Assembly (NCBI GenBank): GCA_002375995.1
Contig: DFNI01000030.1
Coordinates: 1-8,216, forward strand
Origin: Acetothermia bacterium UBA3571
GTDB taxonomy: Bacteria; Bipolaricaulota; Bipolaricaulia; Bipolaricaulales; Bipolaricaulaceae
DNA length: 8,216 bases
Direction of reading: 5' to 3'
The notes beneath the pieces are model-generated. The model did no database searches and was not told where the DNA came from. It saw nothing but the letters and a program-made list of their open reading frames with translations. This document shows positions 6,074 to 8,216 of this stretch, one piece after another. The position numbers and the translations under genes were made by a program. Within the stretch, counting starts at the first letter, position 1; each line of letters opens with the position of its first letter.

Positions 6074-7741
6074 ATGTTCGTGCGTTGGTCCAAGTACCTC
6101 TTGCCCACACGGAAGGATGCGCCGACGGAAGCGCACCCCCCGTTGCGGTTGATGCTCCAGGCGGGCCTCATCCGCCGGTTAGGCCCAGGGATCTACGGTT
6201 TCCTCCCTTTAGCCTCCCGCGCCTTGGAGAGGATCGAGGGGATCGTGGGGGAAGAGGTAGAGGCAATCGGGGCCTTGAGAATTGGGCTTCCCCACCTCCA
6301 GCCAACCGGAGGCCCGCCTGGGTCCACACCAGGGGGATTCCGCCTCACCGACGCAAAAGGGCGGGAGTTCGTCCTCGGCCCAAGCGGTGCTCGGGCCGCG
6401 GTGTCCCTCGTCGCCGGGGATATAAACTCCTGGCGTGACCTCCCCGTGGTCCTTTACCGCTTCGGCCACGGGTACCGGGACGCGGCCGGCCACTGGGCCC
6501 GGGAGTTCCCCTTACACGAGGCCTTCAGCTTCTGTGCCGATCAGGAATCGTTGGAGGAAACCTACCGGCACATGGCCCGTGCCTATTCCCGGGTATTGGC
6601 CCGCTGTGGGCTTGCCCCAAAGGCGGTGAAAGTGCCCGACGAAGCCCCGGGGGAGGAAAGTTCCCTAGCCCTTGTGGTCCTCGGGGATAAGGGGGAGGAA
6701 GAGATCGCGGTTTGTGCCTCCTGTGGGTACGCTGCGGACCGGCGGCTGGCCCGCGCAAAACCCCCGGCCCCTCCGCCGGGGGAGGAGCGGGCCCTGGAGC
6801 TCGTGGAGACCCCGGGAGTGCGCACCGTGGAGGGGTTGGTGGGTTTCCTCGGGGTGAGCCCGGACCAGGTGGTGAAGACCTTCCTTTACGTGGGAAAAAA
6901 GGGGGCTTTAGCGGCGCTCGTGCGGGGCGATCACGAGCTGGAGGAGGAGAAGCTCCGCCGGGCCATAGGGGACCACGATATGCGGCGGGTGGACCACCCG
7001 GATGAGGCGCGGGAAATCGCCGGGGCCCCCTTCGGGTACCTTGGTCCCATCGGCCTTTCGGTCCCCATTTGGGCGGACGAGGCGGTGCGTGATATCCCCG
7101 CCGCGGTGGTGGGCGCCAACCGGGAGGGGTACCACTACGTGGGCGCAAAGGCGGACCGTGACTTCAAGGTCGAGGGGTACCTCGACCTCCGCCGCGTCCG
7201 CGAGGGGGACCTCTGCGGCCAATGCGGAGCCCCCTTGCGGATAAAGAATGGCATCAAGGTGGCGGAGCTTTACACCGGGGCTGCGGGGACGACCTTTTCT
7301 GACCGGGATGGCCGGACCAAGCCCGTGCTTTTGGGGCGGTACACCCTGGAGCTTCACCGGATTTTGGAGGCGGTGGTGGAAAGGCATCACGACGACGCTG
7401 GAATCATCTGGCCCGTGGAGATCGCCCCCCTTCACGTGGCCGTGGTGGTTTTGCGGCCGGATGTGCTCGAGCAAATGGAATTTGCCGAGCGCACGGCCAG
7501 TGCTTTGGCGAATTCCAGCCTCGAGGTCCTCCTGGACGATCGGGACCGCTCCCCGGGGGAGAAGTTCCACGATGCGAAGCTCATCGGGGCGCCCGTCATG
7601 CTGGTGGTGGGCCCTCGAGCCCTCAAGCGGGGGGAGGTGGAGGCGGAGCGACGTTGGGACGGGGCGCGGGCTTCCTTCCCCGCCGAACCGGCCGCGGTGG
7701 TGGAGGGGGTGCGGGAGCTTCTGCGCGCCGAGTGCAGTTGA
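6074..7741 (+). CDS. Prolyl-tRNA synthetase-like protein with degenerate synthetase site and intact editing domain
   Basis: 555 residues with full bacterial ProRS architecture: N-terminal class II core (WSKYLLPTRKDAPTEA, GLIRRLGPGIYGFLP), inserted editing (INS) domain about 240-380, core return, and HGTP anticodon-binding domain about 448-555 (VLLDDRDRSPGEKFHDAKLIG). Catalytic loops diverge: the TxE motif GPTHEE is GPSGAR (102-107). Motif 2, normally RDExRPRFGxMRSREF, is a shorter RDAAGHWAREF (135-145). SFH is SFC, SHEF is absent, GTKYSEAL is deleted, and motif 3 GCYGIGxxR is GRYTLELHR (421-429). Editing features remain: K268 (VVKTF), the GYLGP loop (321-325) and H354 (GYHYVG). Cysteine pairs C214/C217 and C381/C384 suggest a zinc ribbon. 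Inference: aminoacylation is lost while Ala-tRNA(Pro) deacylation may remain. I avoid the symbol proS for that reason. ATG 6074 gives the family N-terminus; no good Shine-Dalgarno sequence is present. The gap from dinG is 12 bases. Confidence 0.88.
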   Translation: MFVRWSKYLLPTRKDAPTEAHPPLRLMLQAGLIRRLGPGIYGFLPLASRALERIEGIVGEEVEAIGALRIGLPHLQPTGGPPGSTPGGFRLTDAKGREFVLGPSGARAAVSLVAGDINSWRDLPVVLYRFGHGYRDAAGHWAREFPLHEAFSFCADQESLEETYRHMARAYSRVLARCGLAPKAVKVPDEAPGEESSLALVVLGDKGEEEIAVCASCGYAADRRLARAKPPAPPPGEERALELVETPGVRTVEGLVGFLGVSPDQVVKTFLYVGKKGALAALVRGDHELEEEKLRRAIGDHDMRRVDHPDEAREIAGAPFGYLGPIGLSVPIWADEAVRDIPAAVVGANREGYHYVGAKADRDFKVEGYLDLRRVREGDLCGQCGAPLRIKNGIKVAELYTGAAGTTFSDRDGRTKPVLLGRYTLELHRILEAVVERHHDDAGIIWPVEIAPLHVAVVVLRPDVLEQMEFAERTASALANSSLEVLLDDRDRSPGEKFHDAKLIGAPVMLVVGPRALKRGEVEAERRWDGARASFPAEPAAVVEGVRELLRAECS

Positions 7742-7766
7742 CTTGTGCTGGGGCGAAAGCTATACT
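7738..7766 (+). promoter_or_regulatory. Near-consensus sigma70-type promoter for the glycosyltransferase gene
   Basis: TTGACT (7738-7743) and TATACT (7761-7766), each 5 of 6 matches to consensus, are separated by exactly 17 bases. The predicted transcription start is about 7773, giving a leader of about 22 bases. The -35 box includes the stop codon (7739-7741) of the preceding gene, and no terminator hairpin is seen between them, so read-through from the upstream operon is also possible. Confidence 0.75.
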
Positions 7767-7780
7767 GAGGTGTCAGCTCT

Positions 7781-7786
7781 AGGAGA
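7781..7786 (+). promoter_or_regulatory. Ribosome binding site for the glycosyltransferase gene
   Basis: AGGAGA lies 8 bases before ATG 7795 and fixes this start. Confidence 0.75.
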
Positions 7787-7794
7787 AAGTCCCC

Positions 7795-8216
7795 ATGCGA
7801 GTTTCGGCAATCATTCCGGCCTTCAATGAGGCCGATCGTATTGAAAAGGTCCTCGAACCCCTGAAGGAAGTTCCCGAGGTGGAAGAGATCATCGTCGTCG
7901 ACGATGGCTCCTCCGACGATACCGCCGAAGTGGCGCGAGCCCATGGGGTCAAGGTGATCCGGTTTCCCGAGAACAAGGGGAAAGCGTTGGCACTCGATGC
8001 GGGGGTTAGGGCGGCGAAGAACGAACTTCTCCTCTTCCTCGACGCCGATCTTACCGGGCTTCGTCCGGAACACATAAAGAAGCTCCTGAACGCGTATGCG
8101 GAAGGGGGAGCGGATATCGTGATCGGGGTCTTCAAGGAGGGCCGAGCGGCTACAGACCTATCCATGAAGATCGCCCCCTTCCTCTCGGGCCAGAGGGTGT
8201 TGCATCGGCGCGTGTG
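7795..8216 (+). CDS. Family 2 glycosyltransferase, 3' end outside the window
   Basis: The first 140 codons of a GT-A fold, GT2-type nucleotide-sugar transferase. It opens MRVSAIIPAFNEADRI, with the nucleotide-binding strand EIIVVDDGSSDDT (31-43), the ENKGKALALDAG loop (59-70) and the metal-binding DADL (83-86, the DxD-type motif). The later FLSGQRVLHR (129-138) resembles the PLSGQRALRR stretch of a small GT2 subgroup that I recall in Clostridia. No membrane segment or signal peptide is seen in this portion. The likely role is glycosylation of a cell-envelope or lipid acceptor; donor and acceptor are unknown. It has its own promoter and Shine-Dalgarno sequence, so it begins a new transcription unit. 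The reading frame is open to the window edge and nothing suggests damage. Confidence 0.88.
   Translation, partial: MRVSAIIPAFNEADRIEKVLEPLKEVPEVEEIIVVDDGSSDDTAEVARAHGVKVIRFPENKGKALALDAGVRAAKNELLLFLDADLTGLRPEHIKKLLNAYAEGGADIVIGVFKEGRAATDLSMKIAPFLSGQRVLHRRV

Overview
The window is a GC-rich bacterial chromosome segment with dense, same-strand coding. It holds a decayed gene at the left edge, then a tightly overlapped five-gene operon on the + strand, then the start of a sixth gene that has its own promoter. No rRNA, tRNA, CRISPR, IS element or phage gene is visible. The ROK-like pseudogene and the PfkB-family protein resemble, from memory, families found in Thermotogae, Clostridia and related deep-branching anaerobes. 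A high-GC deep-branching thermophile-type lineage such as Bipolaricaulota (Acetothermia) would fit, but this placement is a guess and not something the sequence proves.

Region by region. Positions 1-707 hold the remains of a ROK-like sugar-kinase-family gene, recognisable at both ends, broken by about five frameshifts and missing its ATP-binding core. Positions 708-874 are an intergenic control region with nested inverted repeats and a candidate sigma70-type promoter whose predicted start lies only a few bases before the miaB ATG, so miaB may be leaderless. Positions 875-7741 carry miaB (tRNA methylthiotransferase), a PfkB-family sugar kinase homologue, a small tandem-CBS protein, a DnaQ exonuclease-DinG helicase fusion, and a prolyl-tRNA synthetase-like protein. 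The first four genes are joined by 4-, 4- and 1-base stop/start overlaps and the last by a 12-base gap, so co-transcription and translational coupling are likely. Positions 7795-8216 are the 5' part of a family 2 glycosyltransferase with a near-consensus promoter whose -35 box overlaps the previous stop codon.

The outstanding feature is the ProRS-like protein. Its fold, zinc-ribbon-like cysteines, anticodon-binding domain and Ala-tRNA(Pro) editing (INS) domain look intact. The residues that bind proline and ATP in the synthetase site are replaced or deleted at every signature motif. It therefore looks like a synthetase paralogue that may have lost aminoacylation and kept editing and tRNA binding. 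A second operon member, the PfkB homologue, also deviates at its active site (GAGD has become GADD, with the catalytic Asp kept), and it sits beside a CBS adenylate-sensor-type protein. The operon thus mixes tRNA quality functions (MiaB, ProRS-like editing), DNA repair (DnaQ-DinG) and a possible nucleotide-sensing kinase/CBS pair. A shared process is not demonstrated by the sequence.
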